DNA from: Pedobacter cryoconitis
GTDB lineage: Bacteria > Bacteroidota > Bacteroidia > Sphingobacteriales > Sphingobacteriaceae
Direction: 5' to 3'
Length of the DNA stretch: 64,000 nucleotides
Assembly: GCF_003259615.1 (NCBI RefSeq)
Contig: NZ_QLLR01000029.1
Coordinates: forward strand, 18,194-82,193
The translations under genes and the position numbers were made by a program. This document shows, piece by piece, positions 51,401-59,688 of this stretch; positions within the stretch are counted from its first letter, which is position 1; each line of letters starts with the position of its first letter. The notes under the pieces were generated by a model. The model saw only the letters and a program-made list of their open reading frames with translations. It had not been told where the DNA came from and did no database searches.

Positions 51401-54073
51401 GCCTATCAGTTTACCATCCCGGTTGACATTCACGATACTAAAGTTATGGTCCTTACCAGTCACCAGCATTCCGCTTAATTTTTCTCCTTCAGGTGCTTTG
51501 ATCCCATAATAATTGGTAAACACGTGGTAGGGGATAGAAAAATTGTCAATACTGAAATTTCCACCTGCTTCGAATACTTTGGTAGTGAAATTAGCCTTCA
51601 ATACACCCGGAGCGGTTGCATTATCATTCAGATTGGTATTCACAGCAGCCATTCCGTTTTCATTTAGCCTGCCTTCAAAGATAGTTTTGACCTGCGACAC
51701 GAAATTCACGGTTGGATTGTCAAAGTTATACCCATCAAAACCGGGGAATGTCGTTTGCATGGTATTCAGATTCACATCAACTTTAGCTTTCAGGTTTTTC
51801 CCGACAGCACCGAACAGCCAATTGGCAGAAAGAGCAGCAGTTGCGGTTGCTCCTGTACCTAAGTATTTGCGGTTGCCGATGTCAAAGCCGATCTTCAGGC
51901 GGTTAGGCATAACCGTTTCAATTTTTAGTGTTTTTTGAAAGGAAGCTCCGCCTGCTTTTACTTTAGCGACCCAGTTTCCCGTAGGTGCAGTACTTTCAGT
52001 AGCAGTACGGAAAGCATAAAACCCGTTTAAAGATGCACCACTGATGGCCTTTTTAACCAGTTGACCTTGTGGGTTATATAACTCAAAAGTAACCGGATAA
52101 GCCGCAGGGAGTTTCTTAAGTTTGTCTTCCAGAATGAAAGATAAGAAGAGCGAATCTCCTGGCCTCCAGACTCCGCGTTCTCCATAGATCAATCCTTTTA
52201 AGCCATTCTGTACCACATCACCGCCCACGTCAAAACGGCTTAGCGGAAGTGAGTTTCCATCATCAAGTTTTAAGTATCCGCGTTCGTCTCCGTTTTTGGC
52301 CACTAAAAGGAACGGTTTTCTTTTCAAATCAAAAGAAGCCATTCCGTCGCCGTCAGTTTTTACCGTATGAATAACCTGGCGCTGATAGTCCAGTAATTCC
52401 AGCGTAACCCCGCTTAATCCTTTAGTGGTCAGCAGGTCGGTGGCTACGATGAGCATGCTGTTGTCATTTCCTCTTTTAGCGACCAGGCCGATATTGGATA
52501 CCAATAAATTCCGGCTGGCAAATTTATCACTGGTATAATAGGACGGAGTACAAGGGTTGTCTTTATCACTCCAGTTATAACCCGCACTGTAATAGTTATT
52601 ATAGGTGCGCCAAAAGTCATCATCCTCATCTATTTTTTCACCATAATATTCATTCTCATCATCTTGTGAAGCCTCTTTAGCACTAGTACCTTCCGCGCAG
52701 TTTAAAATATTATAAGCCTGGCGGAAGCTGAAGGTAACCCGGTACATCGCACCAGGCTCTGCCTTAATAATTTTGTCAAGATCCAGTACAAAACGGTTCT
52801 TTTTATGCAGGTTTAGTGTTTTATCTTCATCCAGACGGATTTTCTTTTGCAGTAAAGGTTTCCCAACACGCCTTAATTCATTCGCTTCTTTATAATTATT
52901 ATTCTGGAAAAACTGCGGAATATTATTCTCGTATACTTTGATAATCGTTACGTCTACTGCTCTCAGGTTAACCGCTTCAAAAGGAAGAACCAGTTTGCCT
53001 GAATTGGGAAGAATTGTTCCACTGCCGGCGATAGTTACCGAAGGAAGTTTATTTTCAAATACAATGTTGGCTGTCGCACTCGCAATCAATGCACGTTCAT
53101 TACTATTGACAACTCCCTTGTTGACTGTTAACGTATAATTTCCCAAAAGTGGTTCAGGCGTATATATCTTGACCTGACTACCATCTATAGTGTACCTTAA
53201 ATCAGAACCCGTTCCCAGGGTGATCAGACCTGTTAAATCCTGTCCGATACCCACTGGTTCTGAGAACTGAACCAGTGCATAATCTTCAAGGTTTTGTACA
53301 GCTTTTGTAGCAAGCACCTTAAATACGCCACTAGCGGGCACAGTTAAATTCTCTTCACCTTTATTTTTAGCGTCTATCGCATCACCCGACCACTTCAGGC
53401 TCAGTTTTTCTTCTTTTGATGTTTTTTTGATACTATCAATCAGAAAAGAGGATGTGTTTTTCTGAGGATTATGCTGCCATTTTACCTTTAAATGCTGATC
53501 GGATTCAAGTTCCAGACATTTCTCCAGTAATTTAGGATCTTCTTCATCAGCCGTGCTGATTTCTCCGGTCAGCTTCATATAAGCCAGAGAAGTATTATTC
53601 TGAGCAATCAGACCATTCTGGCTGAGAACCAACCCGGGTTTAATCACGCTGAATTCGAAGTCAAACTCTTCCAGATCTTTTTCTGTTGCGGTGACTTTCC
53701 CCAGATCGAAAGTAGCTGTATATGTTTTTCCGGATTCTAATTTTTCATCCGGTCTGAATTCTACCGTTTGCGCATCGATCCAGTAAGTTTTACCTTTTAC
53801 AGAAGGAGAGAAGCTAAACAAATTGCGTTCGTCCGGTTTACCCAGTTCACCCATTGTTTTCACCTGGCTGGCCAGCTGAATCCTGATCAAGCTCTTTTTA
53901 GAAACTGTACCTGAAGTATAACCCTCAATGTATTTAGCATAAGCCTGTTGCATTTCTGCCGGCTTGTGTTTCCTGAAAATGAAAAAAACAGCTATTCCGA
54001 TTAGAATAACTGCTATAGAACCAATTAAGACTGGCTTTTTATTTTTGAAGAAGGCGTTGTTCTCAGCGTTCAT
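48494..54073 (-). CDS. Bacterial alpha-2-macroglobulin with intact thioester motif
   Basis: An 1859-residue periplasmic protease trap. It has an N-terminal membrane anchor (about 15-33) without a lipobox, MG-like beta domains, and an alpha-2-macroglobulin domain. The thioester site is C1410-V-E-Q1413 in YPHGCVEQTTS, followed by the helical TED domain (LRSFQTTEGGLAYWPG, TNYAGHFLVEAQ). The chain is longer than E. coli YfhM (about 1650). The reactive Cys-Gln bond should capture proteases covalently. pbpC follows after two bases; the upstream unknown gene and topA are in the same direction. Confidence 0.95.
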   Translation of the reverse strand: MNAENNAFFKNKKPVLIGSIAVILIGIAVFFIFRKHKPAEMQQAYAKYIEGYTSGTVSKKSLIRIQLASQVKTMGELGKPDERNLFSFSPSVKGKTYWIDAQTVEFRPDEKLESGKTYTATFDLGKVTATEKDLEEFDFEFSVIKPGLVLSQNGLIAQNNTSLAYMKLTGEISTADEEDPKLLEKCLELESDQHLKVKWQHNPQKNTSSFLIDSIKKTSKEEKLSLKWSGDAIDAKNKGEENLTVPASGVFKVLATKAVQNLEDYALVQFSEPVGIGQDLTGLITLGTGSDLRYTIDGSQVKIYTPEPLLGNYTLTVNKGVVNSNERALIASATANIVFENKLPSVTIAGSGTILPNSGKLVLPFEAVNLRAVDVTIIKVYENNIPQFFQNNNYKEANELRRVGKPLLQKKIRLDEDKTLNLHKKNRFVLDLDKIIKAEPGAMYRVTFSFRQAYNILNCAEGTSAKEASQDDENEYYGEKIDEDDDFWRTYNNYYSAGYNWSDKDNPCTPSYYTSDKFASRNLLVSNIGLVAKRGNDNSMLIVATDLLTTKGLSGVTLELLDYQRQVIHTVKTDGDGMASFDLKRKPFLLVAKNGDERGYLKLDDGNSLPLSRFDVGGDVVQNGLKGLIYGERGVWRPGDSLFLSFILEDKLKKLPAAYPVTFELYNPQGQLVKKAISGASLNGFYAFRTATESTAPTGNWVAKVKAGGASFQKTLKIETVMPNRLKIGFDIGNRKYLGTGATATAALSANWLFGAVGKNLKAKVDVNLNTMQTTFPGFDGYNFDNPTVNFVSQVKTIFEGRLNENGMAAVNTNLNDNATAPGVLKANFTTKVFEAGGNFSIDNFSIPYHVFTNYYGIKAPEGEKLSGMLVTGKDHNFSIVNVNRDGKLIGGSKNVQVELYKVQWRWWWEQDTQNSFANFTQNEYNKLIQKENVTLQNGKGNWTLHINEPEWGRYLVLVRDLNGGHVTGKAVYVDWPGWAQREQSANPTEASMLSFTANKTKFKVGEEVVLTIPTGENGRALISIENGSRVLKTYWTDTKKGQTQFKFKAEKNMAPNVFANITLLQPHAQTVNDLPIRMYGAIPLIIEDPETILKPVIKMADKIKPETENTITVSEQNGKAMTYTIALVDEGLLDLTRFKTPDPHAVFYAREGLGVKTWDLFDYVLGAWGGNLERILSIGGDGSVNRNLNPAKANRFTAVVKYLGPFALGKGGSQTHKFKLPQYIGAVRAMVVAGQDGAYGFAEKSVQVKKPLMVLATLPRVIGPGESFTLPVTVFATEKNLKNVNVQLQTQNLQVAGLKTRQLTYAQPGEQMTYFEVTVPQMTGIAKVKIVAQGGAEKAVYDLELDIRNPNPYVTNVVSAIIQPGQSWTANYLPLGIAGSNSGSVELSAIPPVNLKKRLSYLMQYPHGCVEQTTSAVFPQLFLNKLSPLNEQQKAQTDRNIKAGINRLRSFQTTEGGLAYWPGEPAADEWGTNYAGHFLVEAQNSGYNIPVGMLDEVLRYLKGKAGSWVPNSNNFYGGDLSQAYRLYVLALARKPEMAAMNRLRAFEYLSVSAKWRLAAAYQLAGQASAANALIKGLDISVKPYTQLGGTYGSDSRDEAMILETLTLMGQKGKAASLLQTLAAKLGTNDWYSTQTTAYSLLAVAKFCGQNSAAAKLNYSYQLDGRKGTFSGNQYLSSLPINFKGKTAAVTNNGQTVLFARLILDGQPAAGQNNFKPDNADILDMSISYKLLNGKPIDPSVLKQGLDFYAEVVVKNPGKMGLYEQMALTQIFPSGWEIINTRVNDNESIIASSPYTYRDIRDDRVFTYFNLRENETVTYKVLLNASYIGKYYLSAVQCEAMYNNTISATQDGKWVQVIK

Positions 54074-54129
54074 ATTTTCCTTACACTAGATATGTCAGGG
54101 AAAATACGAAAAAATATTGAACTGGAAAC

Positions 54130-54534
54130 CTATTTAATCATCACGCCTGGTTTATTCATCAGGGGAATTTTGATCAGGTTATCATCTACTATACTTTCTG
54201 GTAAAAAGATGAATTTCTTATCATAAATAGTACCGTCTATATAATAGCTTAACCAATATTCGTTCGTCAGTCCGAAGACTTCTGTGTCTATTGCTTCAAC
54301 TCCTTTAAAGGAATTAGCTGGTATATCGCCTAAAAAATGACGCAGTACAGAAGTCTTTACGAGCCTGCCATCCTTTTCGCCATAGCCTTTGGAGCTGATC
54401 AGTACATTATCAATTTGTACATTTTTCAGATTGATCAGGTAAACAGTCCAGTTTTTTACTTCTGGAGTTTCACTGATCAATACGACTGCCATAGCCAGGT
54501 CTTCCACAATATTTTCCGGCAGATCTTTCTTCAT
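54130..54534 (-). CDS. Conserved-looking protein of unknown function between topA and the macroglobulin gene
   Basis: A 134-residue soluble protein without signal peptide. It has mixed alpha/beta character (VEDLAMAVVLISETPEVKNW, VYLINLKNVQIDNVLISSKG, YWLSYYIDGTIYDKKFIFLP). I do not recognise the family. It begins four bases after topA, so co-transcription and perhaps translational coupling with topA are likely. No functional inference is justified from the sequence. Confidence 0.75.
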   Translation of the reverse strand: MKKDLPENIVEDLAMAVVLISETPEVKNWTVYLINLKNVQIDNVLISSKGYGEKDGRLVKTSVLRHFLGDIPANSFKGVEAIDTEVFGLTNEYWLSYYIDGTIYDKKFIFLPESIVDDNLIKIPLMNKPGVMIK

Positions 54535-54538
54535 ATTT

Positions 54539-57136
54539 CTATTTCTTTTTAACTGGGGCTTTTTTCTTTGCAGGTGCTTTTACTGCTGCAGTTTTTGTAC
54601 CGGCAACTTTAGTACCAGCAGCTTTCTTTTTCGTTGCTTTTGGCTCAAAAGCATTCGGAACCTGCTCAACAATTAGTTTTTTAACCTCTTCCAGAGAAAG
54701 TACAGCCAGCTCTTCTGGTGTATACTTTTCGTTCGTGGACGGGTTCTTACCCAGTTTGAGCATATCTTTTCCGAAACGGATGAAAGGTCCCCATCTGCCG
54801 TTCTCGATAGCAATTTTATCAGCTGTCCATTGCTGGATAAACCTGTTTGCCTCTTTCTCTACTTTTTTACCAATCAGTTCCTTGATGTCACTATCAGATA
54901 ATTCATCAAAGTTATAAGCTTTAGGTACATTGATAAACAAATCATTCCATTTGATAAACGGTCCGAAACGTCCGGTGCCTTTAGTTACTGGTAACTCATC
55001 ATAATGTGCAACAGGAGCATCAGCAGTAATTTTCTCTTCGATAATTACGATTGCACGGCTCTGATCAACAGTTAAAGGATCTTCGTTTTTAGGGATAGAG
55101 ATATAAGTTTCTCCCCATTTCACGTAAGGTCCGAAACGGCCAACACCTACAGCAACCTCTTTATCCTTATAATTTTCCAATTGGAAAGGTAACCTGAACT
55201 GCTCTAAAGCATCTTCCAGAGTCACAGTACCCACCGACTGAGATTTCATCAGACTTGCGTATTTCGGTTTCTCTTCATCGTCATTCTGACCGATTTGTAC
55301 CAGAGGACCAAACTTACCAACCTTCGCATAAACATTTTTACCACTCACCGGATCAACCCCTAATAAGCGCTCACCGTTTGCCCTGTCGGCAGTTTCAGTA
55401 GTCACTTCAACTTCCTTATGGAAAGGCGTATAAAAAGCGTGAAGCATTTTTGTCCAGTTTTGTAAGCCCTGGGCAATCTCATCAAATTCCTTTTCTACTT
55501 TAGCAGTAAAGTTAAAATCAACAATACCTTTAAAATGCTCAACTAAGAAGTCATTGACAACTTCACCTATATCAGTTGGGAATAATTTAGATTTTTCCGC
55601 ACCTGTAATCTCAGTTTTAATGGCTTTGGTTACTTCACCATTTTCAAGAATGATCGAACCAAATGAACGGCTGCGACCATCACGATCTTCTTTCACTACA
55701 TAACCACGATTCTGGATCGTAGAAATAGTAGGGGCATAAGTAGATGGACGGCCAATACCAAGCTCTTCCAGTTTCTTAACCAAACTTGCCTCTGTATATC
55801 TTGCAGGTGGACGGGAGAAGCGTTCTGTTGCATTCATCACGTTCAGCGACAGATCCTGACCTTTAGCTAAAGGCGGCAGGATATTTTCATTGTCTTTGTC
55901 TTCTGCATCTTCATCATCGCTTGATTCCAGGTAAACTTTCAGGAAACCGTCAAACTTCATGACTTCACCTTCAGCAACCAGACTTTCACTGCGTGTGCTT
56001 ACTGCAATTTGTGCCGTAGTTTTTTCAAATAATGCTTCGCTCATCTGAGAAGCGATCGCACGTTTCCAAATCAGCTCATACAGCCTCTGTTCAGAACTAT
56101 CACCAGTTACGGTATGCTGATCAAAGTAAGTAGGGCGGATGGCCTCATGCGCTTCCTGAGCCCCCGCGGATTTAGTTTTATAAGTTCTCAGCTGATGATA
56201 TTTCTGGCCGTAGGCAGAATTGATCTCATTCGCTGCAGCTGTTAAAGCTGTTTCAGATAAGTTTACCGAATCCGTTCTCATGTAAGTGATCTTTCCACTT
56301 TCATATAAACGTTGTGCAACCTGCATGGTACGTGATACCGGGAAGCCTAGTTTCCGGGATGCTTCCTGTTGCAGGGTAGAGGTGGTAAAAGGTGCCGCAG
56401 GATTACGTTTAGCTGGTTTAGTTTCCAGGCTGCTGATTTTAAAACCTGCATTGACACAGTCGCGTACAAATTTCTCTGCTTCGGCTTCCTGTTCAAATCG
56501 CTGAGGTAATTCTGCTTTCACAAATTCCCTTGCTTTTCCTGTGCTGAACCGTGCTGTAATTTTATAGGCAGCGGCCGCGTTAAACTTATTTACTTCGCGT
56601 TCTCTGTCTACAATAAGACGTACCGCTACTGATTGTACACGGCCAGCCGATAAAGAAGGTTTCACTTTTTTCCATAATACCGGAGAAAGTTCGAAACCTA
56701 CCAGGCGGTCTAACACGCGTCTTGCTTGTTGTGCATTAACCAGGTTATAATCAATTGTTCTTGGAGATTCAATCGCTTTTAAAATTGCAGGCTTGGTGAT
56801 TTCGTGAAAAACAATACGTTTAGTCTTGTTTTCTTTCAATCCCAGCGTCTCAAACAGGTGCCAGGAAATTGCTTCCCCTTCGCGGTCCTCATCGGATGCG
56901 AGCCATACCATCTCGGCTTCCTTTGCTAATTTCTTAAGTTCAGCTACCACTTGCTTTTTATCGGCGGGTACTTCATAGGTTTGGGCGAAGTCATTGTTCG
57001 TATCTATTCCCATGTCTCCTTTAATTAAATCGCGGATGTGTCCGTAGCTCGATTTAACAATGAAATCTTTACCCAAATACCCTTCTATTGTTTTCGCTTT
57101 TGCAGGTGATTCAACTATTAATAAATTTTTGGCCAT
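54539..57136 (-). CDS. topA: DNA topoisomerase I
   Basis: An 865-residue type IA topoisomerase that relaxes negative supercoils. The TOPRIM domain has IVESPAKAKTIEGYL and DEDREGEAISWH; the catalytic Tyr is Y285 in ITYMRTDSVNLS. The C-terminal part holds repeated GRFGPFIKW/GRWGPFIRF-type modules (about 600-815) in place of Cys4 zinc fingers, and a Lys/Ala-rich tail that probably binds DNA without specificity. This layout is usual for Bacteroidota. Confidence 0.98.
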   Translation of the reverse strand: MAKNLLIVESPAKAKTIEGYLGKDFIVKSSYGHIRDLIKGDMGIDTNNDFAQTYEVPADKKQVVAELKKLAKEAEMVWLASDEDREGEAISWHLFETLGLKENKTKRIVFHEITKPAILKAIESPRTIDYNLVNAQQARRVLDRLVGFELSPVLWKKVKPSLSAGRVQSVAVRLIVDREREVNKFNAAAAYKITARFSTGKAREFVKAELPQRFEQEAEAEKFVRDCVNAGFKISSLETKPAKRNPAAPFTTSTLQQEASRKLGFPVSRTMQVAQRLYESGKITYMRTDSVNLSETALTAAANEINSAYGQKYHQLRTYKTKSAGAQEAHEAIRPTYFDQHTVTGDSSEQRLYELIWKRAIASQMSEALFEKTTAQIAVSTRSESLVAEGEVMKFDGFLKVYLESSDDEDAEDKDNENILPPLAKGQDLSLNVMNATERFSRPPARYTEASLVKKLEELGIGRPSTYAPTISTIQNRGYVVKEDRDGRSRSFGSIILENGEVTKAIKTEITGAEKSKLFPTDIGEVVNDFLVEHFKGIVDFNFTAKVEKEFDEIAQGLQNWTKMLHAFYTPFHKEVEVTTETADRANGERLLGVDPVSGKNVYAKVGKFGPLVQIGQNDDEEKPKYASLMKSQSVGTVTLEDALEQFRLPFQLENYKDKEVAVGVGRFGPYVKWGETYISIPKNEDPLTVDQSRAIVIIEEKITADAPVAHYDELPVTKGTGRFGPFIKWNDLFINVPKAYNFDELSDSDIKELIGKKVEKEANRFIQQWTADKIAIENGRWGPFIRFGKDMLKLGKNPSTNEKYTPEELAVLSLEEVKKLIVEQVPNAFEPKATKKKAAGTKVAGTKTAAVKAPAKKKAPVKKK

Positions 57137-57362
57137 CTAGAAGGTTTTTCTGCAAATAAAACTATAAATAAGCCTAAAATCAAAATTCTACTAAGAATAA
57201 ATCTCAAAAAGTATGATTTAGACGTTGAAATTATTGCTCATTTCTTAAATCTAAGGCTTCAATTAGTACGTATAATGAATAAGAATCGATTAAGTTTACC
57301 TTCCTATTATATACGTGTAAATAATTTGTCCATATATTCGTTGTAACATAAAATTTAAAACT

Positions 57363-57872
57363 ATGAACACCCTACTTATTTTATTCAGTTTGTTATTTAC
57401 CCCGCCGCAAAGCATTTATGATTTTACCATGAAAACAATTGATGGTAAAGAGATTAAGCTTTCAAAATTCAAGGGTAAAAAAATTCTTATTGTAAATACA
57501 GCTTCAAAATGCGGGTATACGCCACAGTATGAAGATCTGGAGAAATTACATCAGAAGTATGGTAAAGATGTAGTGCTGATTGGTTTCCCTGCTGGTAATT
57601 TCGGTGGACAGGAGCTGGCTACAAATTCAGAGATTCAGGATTTCTGTAAAAAGAATTTTGGCGTTACATTTTTATTAAGTGAAAAAGTGAGCGTAAAGGG
57701 AAATGACATTAATCCGATTTTCAAATACCTGACTTCTGCCAGTAATGCTGATTTTACCGGAGATATCAAATGGAATTTCGAAAAGTTCCTGATTAATGAA
57801 AAAGGAGAGCTGGTTCACCGTTTCCGTTCTAAGGTTACTCCAATGAGCCCTGAACTGACTAAAGACTTGTAA
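57363..57872 (+). CDS. Glutathione peroxidase family, probably thioredoxin-dependent peroxidase
   Basis: A 169-residue peroxidase with an N-terminal signal-like segment (1-17). The peroxidatic Cys is C50 (NTASKCGYT; Cys, not selenocysteine), the likely resolving Cys is C95 (DFCKKNFG), and the Trp/Asn pair is W137/N138 (WNFEKFL). The usual FPCNQFG block reads FPAGNFG, so the catalytic Gln is replaced by Asn (N79). The two-Cys layout points to thioredoxin as reductant. A terminator follows. Confidence 0.93.
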   Translation: MNTLLILFSLLFTPPQSIYDFTMKTIDGKEIKLSKFKGKKILIVNTASKCGYTPQYEDLEKLHQKYGKDVVLIGFPAGNFGGQELATNSEIQDFCKKNFGVTFLLSEKVSVKGNDINPIFKYLTSASNADFTGDIKWNFEKFLINEKGELVHRFRSKVTPMSPELTKDL

Positions 57873-57911
57873 CAATTGCTATACAAAGCCTTTTAGGGGC
57901 ATTAAAGTATG

Positions 57912-57950
57912 AAAAAGAGAAATCCCTTAACAAGGATTTCTCTTTTTTTT
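57912..57950 (+). terminator. Strong intrinsic terminator after the peroxidase gene
   Basis: A 14-base stem (57912-57925 with 57934-57947), 8-base loop and T8 tail. It lies inside the upstream extension of the next open frame, which shows that extension is not coding. Confidence 0.9.
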
Positions 57951-57967
57951 AACATGGAAATTAAGGG

Positions 57968-57991
57968 ATTGAGTTACATTTGCAACTCAAT
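57968..57991 (+). promoter_or_regulatory. Inverted repeat enclosing a -7 element
   Basis: ATTGAGTT (57968-57975) and AACTCAAT (57984-57991) flank the -7 element TACATTTG (57975-57982). A protein bound to this dyad would cover the promoter of the split 5'-nucleotidase genes. Confidence 0.5.
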
Positions 57992-57998
57992 TTCAACT

Positions 57999-58757
57999 AT
58001 GCAAAATTCAGCAAAGCTCAGAACACTCAGTTTTCTTCTGGGCTCTTTCTTTTTATGCGCCTGCAGCAGCAGCTACCAGGTCGTTAAATCCAATCGTGGA
58101 GAATACAAATTATCGAAGGATTTAGCCGTAGATAGTTCAATTATCCGCACTTATCAGCCTTATAAGCTAAAGCTCGATTCACAGATGAATGAGGTTTTGG
58201 GTTATTCAGACAATGAACTTACTAAAAAACTGGTGGGCGGAGAATCTTCTTTAGGGAATTTCTTTGCGGATGCCGCTTTAGTTGAAGCGCGTAAAACAAG
58301 CCCGCAAATAGATTTCACGATGCCGAGTACAAATGGTGGATTGCGTAACGATTTACCTTTAGGAGCGATCACATTGTCCAATGTTTTTGAGCTGATGCCA
58401 TTTGAAAATGAGTTGATTGTTTTTGAACTGAAAGGTTCAGATGTGCAGACCTTACTGGATTACATTGCCCGCACCGGCGGGCAACCTGTTGGAGGTTTAA
58501 CAATGAAAATCAAAGCAAAGAAACCGGTAGATGTGCGCATTGGCGGGCAGCCTTTTGATCCTGCAAAAAATTATAGCGTGTTGACTTCTGATTATATTGC
58601 AGGTGGTGGTGACGGGATCAGCAGTTTTAAAAATCCTGTATCCAGCAAAGTATTGAAGCTTAAAATCCGCGATGCGTTAATTCAATATATTAAGGAAACT
58701 AAAATTAAAGGAGTAAAGATCAGTTCAAAATTAGATGGGAGAATGACCAATGATTAA
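57999..58757 (+). CDS. 5'-nucleotidase C-terminal domain lipoprotein
   Basis: A 252-residue lipoprotein (LCAC, C22 as likely lipidation site). It consists of the substrate-binding C-terminal domain of UshA-type 5'-nucleotidases (SSLGNFFADAALVEA, DFTMPSTNGGLRNDLPLGAI, VFELMPFENELIVFEL, NYSVLTSDYIAGGGDG) without the catalytic half, which is encoded by the next gene. The frame is open further to 57909, but that part covers the terminator and promoter, so ATG 57999 is chosen. It overlaps the metallophosphatase gene by eight bases. Confidence 0.92.
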   Translation: MQNSAKLRTLSFLLGSFFLCACSSSYQVVKSNRGEYKLSKDLAVDSSIIRTYQPYKLKLDSQMNEVLGYSDNELTKKLVGGESSLGNFFADAALVEARKTSPQIDFTMPSTNGGLRNDLPLGAITLSNVFELMPFENELIVFELKGSDVQTLLDYIARTGGQPVGGLTMKIKAKKPVDVRIGGQPFDPAKNYSVLTSDYIAGGGDGISSFKNPVSSKVLKLKIRDALIQYIKETKIKGVKISSKLDGRMTND

Positions 58758-59682
58758 CCGTAGAAAATTTATAAAGACTAGTGGTATCGCGGCAGCTGCG
58801 ACCGCCTTAAGTATACATTCTTTAGATGCGCTGGCAAATGGGGAACTGAAACACCTGACTATTTTACATACGAACGATGTGCATAGCCAGATCGAGCCTT
58901 TTGCGATGAACGGTGGCCGGAACCAGGGACTGGGCGGAGTAGCACGAAGATCGGCTTTGATTAAAAAGATAAGAGCGGAACAGCAAAATGTACTTTTACT
59001 GGATGCCGGTGATATTTTTCAAGGCACTCCATACTTTAATTTATATGGTGGAGAGCTTGAAATTAAGCTTATGAGTGAAATGGGATACGATGCCGCAACG
59101 ATGGGAAATCATGATTTTGACAATGGGGTAGAAGGTTTCTATAAGCAGTTGCCTCATGCTAATTTTCCGATCCTGGTGAGTAATTATGATTTTTCTGATA
59201 CGATTATGCACCAGTCTACGAAGCCATTTAAGATCTTTAATAAAGGTGGTCTGAAGATTGGTGTTTTTGGAATTGGTATTGAGCTGAAAGGGTTGGTAGG
59301 CGAGAAGAACTATGGGAACACTATTTATCAGGACCCTGTTTTGAAAGCTAATGAAACTGCTTCACTGCTTAAAAATGAGCATAAATGTGATTTGATTATT
59401 TGCCTGTCTCATTTGGGTTATAAATATTCGGACAAGAAAGTATCAGATCAGACTTTAGCGGAGAATAATGATCATATTGATTTAATCATCGGAGGACATA
59501 CACATACTTTTATGGCTCAGCCTCAGGATGTGAAAAACAGGGCCGGAAGGGTTACCACGATTAACCAGGTTGGTTTCGCCGGAATAAACTTAGGACGTAT
59601 TGATTATTATTTTGAAGCATACAGAGGGAAGAAATTAATAACTTCTTCTCCCTATATGATTTCAGATCAGCTGGATAGCTAA
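58750..59682 (+). CDS. 5'-nucleotidase catalytic metallophosphatase domain, Tat-exported
   Basis: A 310-residue calcineurin-like phosphoesterase. The N-terminus carries a twin-arginine signal (NRRKFIKTSGIAAAATALS). Metal-binding motifs are HTNDVHSQ, DAGDIFQGTPYF, MGNHDFDNG, LSHLGYK and GGHTHTF. It is the catalytic half of a UshA-like enzyme, split from its C-terminal domain in the preceding gene. Probably dephosphorylates extracellular nucleotides in the periplasm, perhaps as a complex with that lipoprotein. Confidence 0.93.
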   Translation: MINRRKFIKTSGIAAAATALSIHSLDALANGELKHLTILHTNDVHSQIEPFAMNGGRNQGLGGVARRSALIKKIRAEQQNVLLLDAGDIFQGTPYFNLYGGELEIKLMSEMGYDAATMGNHDFDNGVEGFYKQLPHANFPILVSNYDFSDTIMHQSTKPFKIFNKGGLKIGVFGIGIELKGLVGEKNYGNTIYQDPVLKANETASLLKNEHKCDLIICLSHLGYKYSDKKVSDQTLAENNDHIDLIIGGHTHTFMAQPQDVKNRAGRVTTINQVGFAGINLGRIDYYFEAYRGKKLITSSPYMISDQLDS

Positions 59683-59688
59683 CAATAT

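Noticed and set aside
57909..57998. N-terminal extension of the 5'-nucleotidase C-terminal domain gene
   Set aside because: This stretch contains the terminator of the peroxidase gene and the -7 element with dyad; a lipoprotein signal begins at the ATG at 57999.
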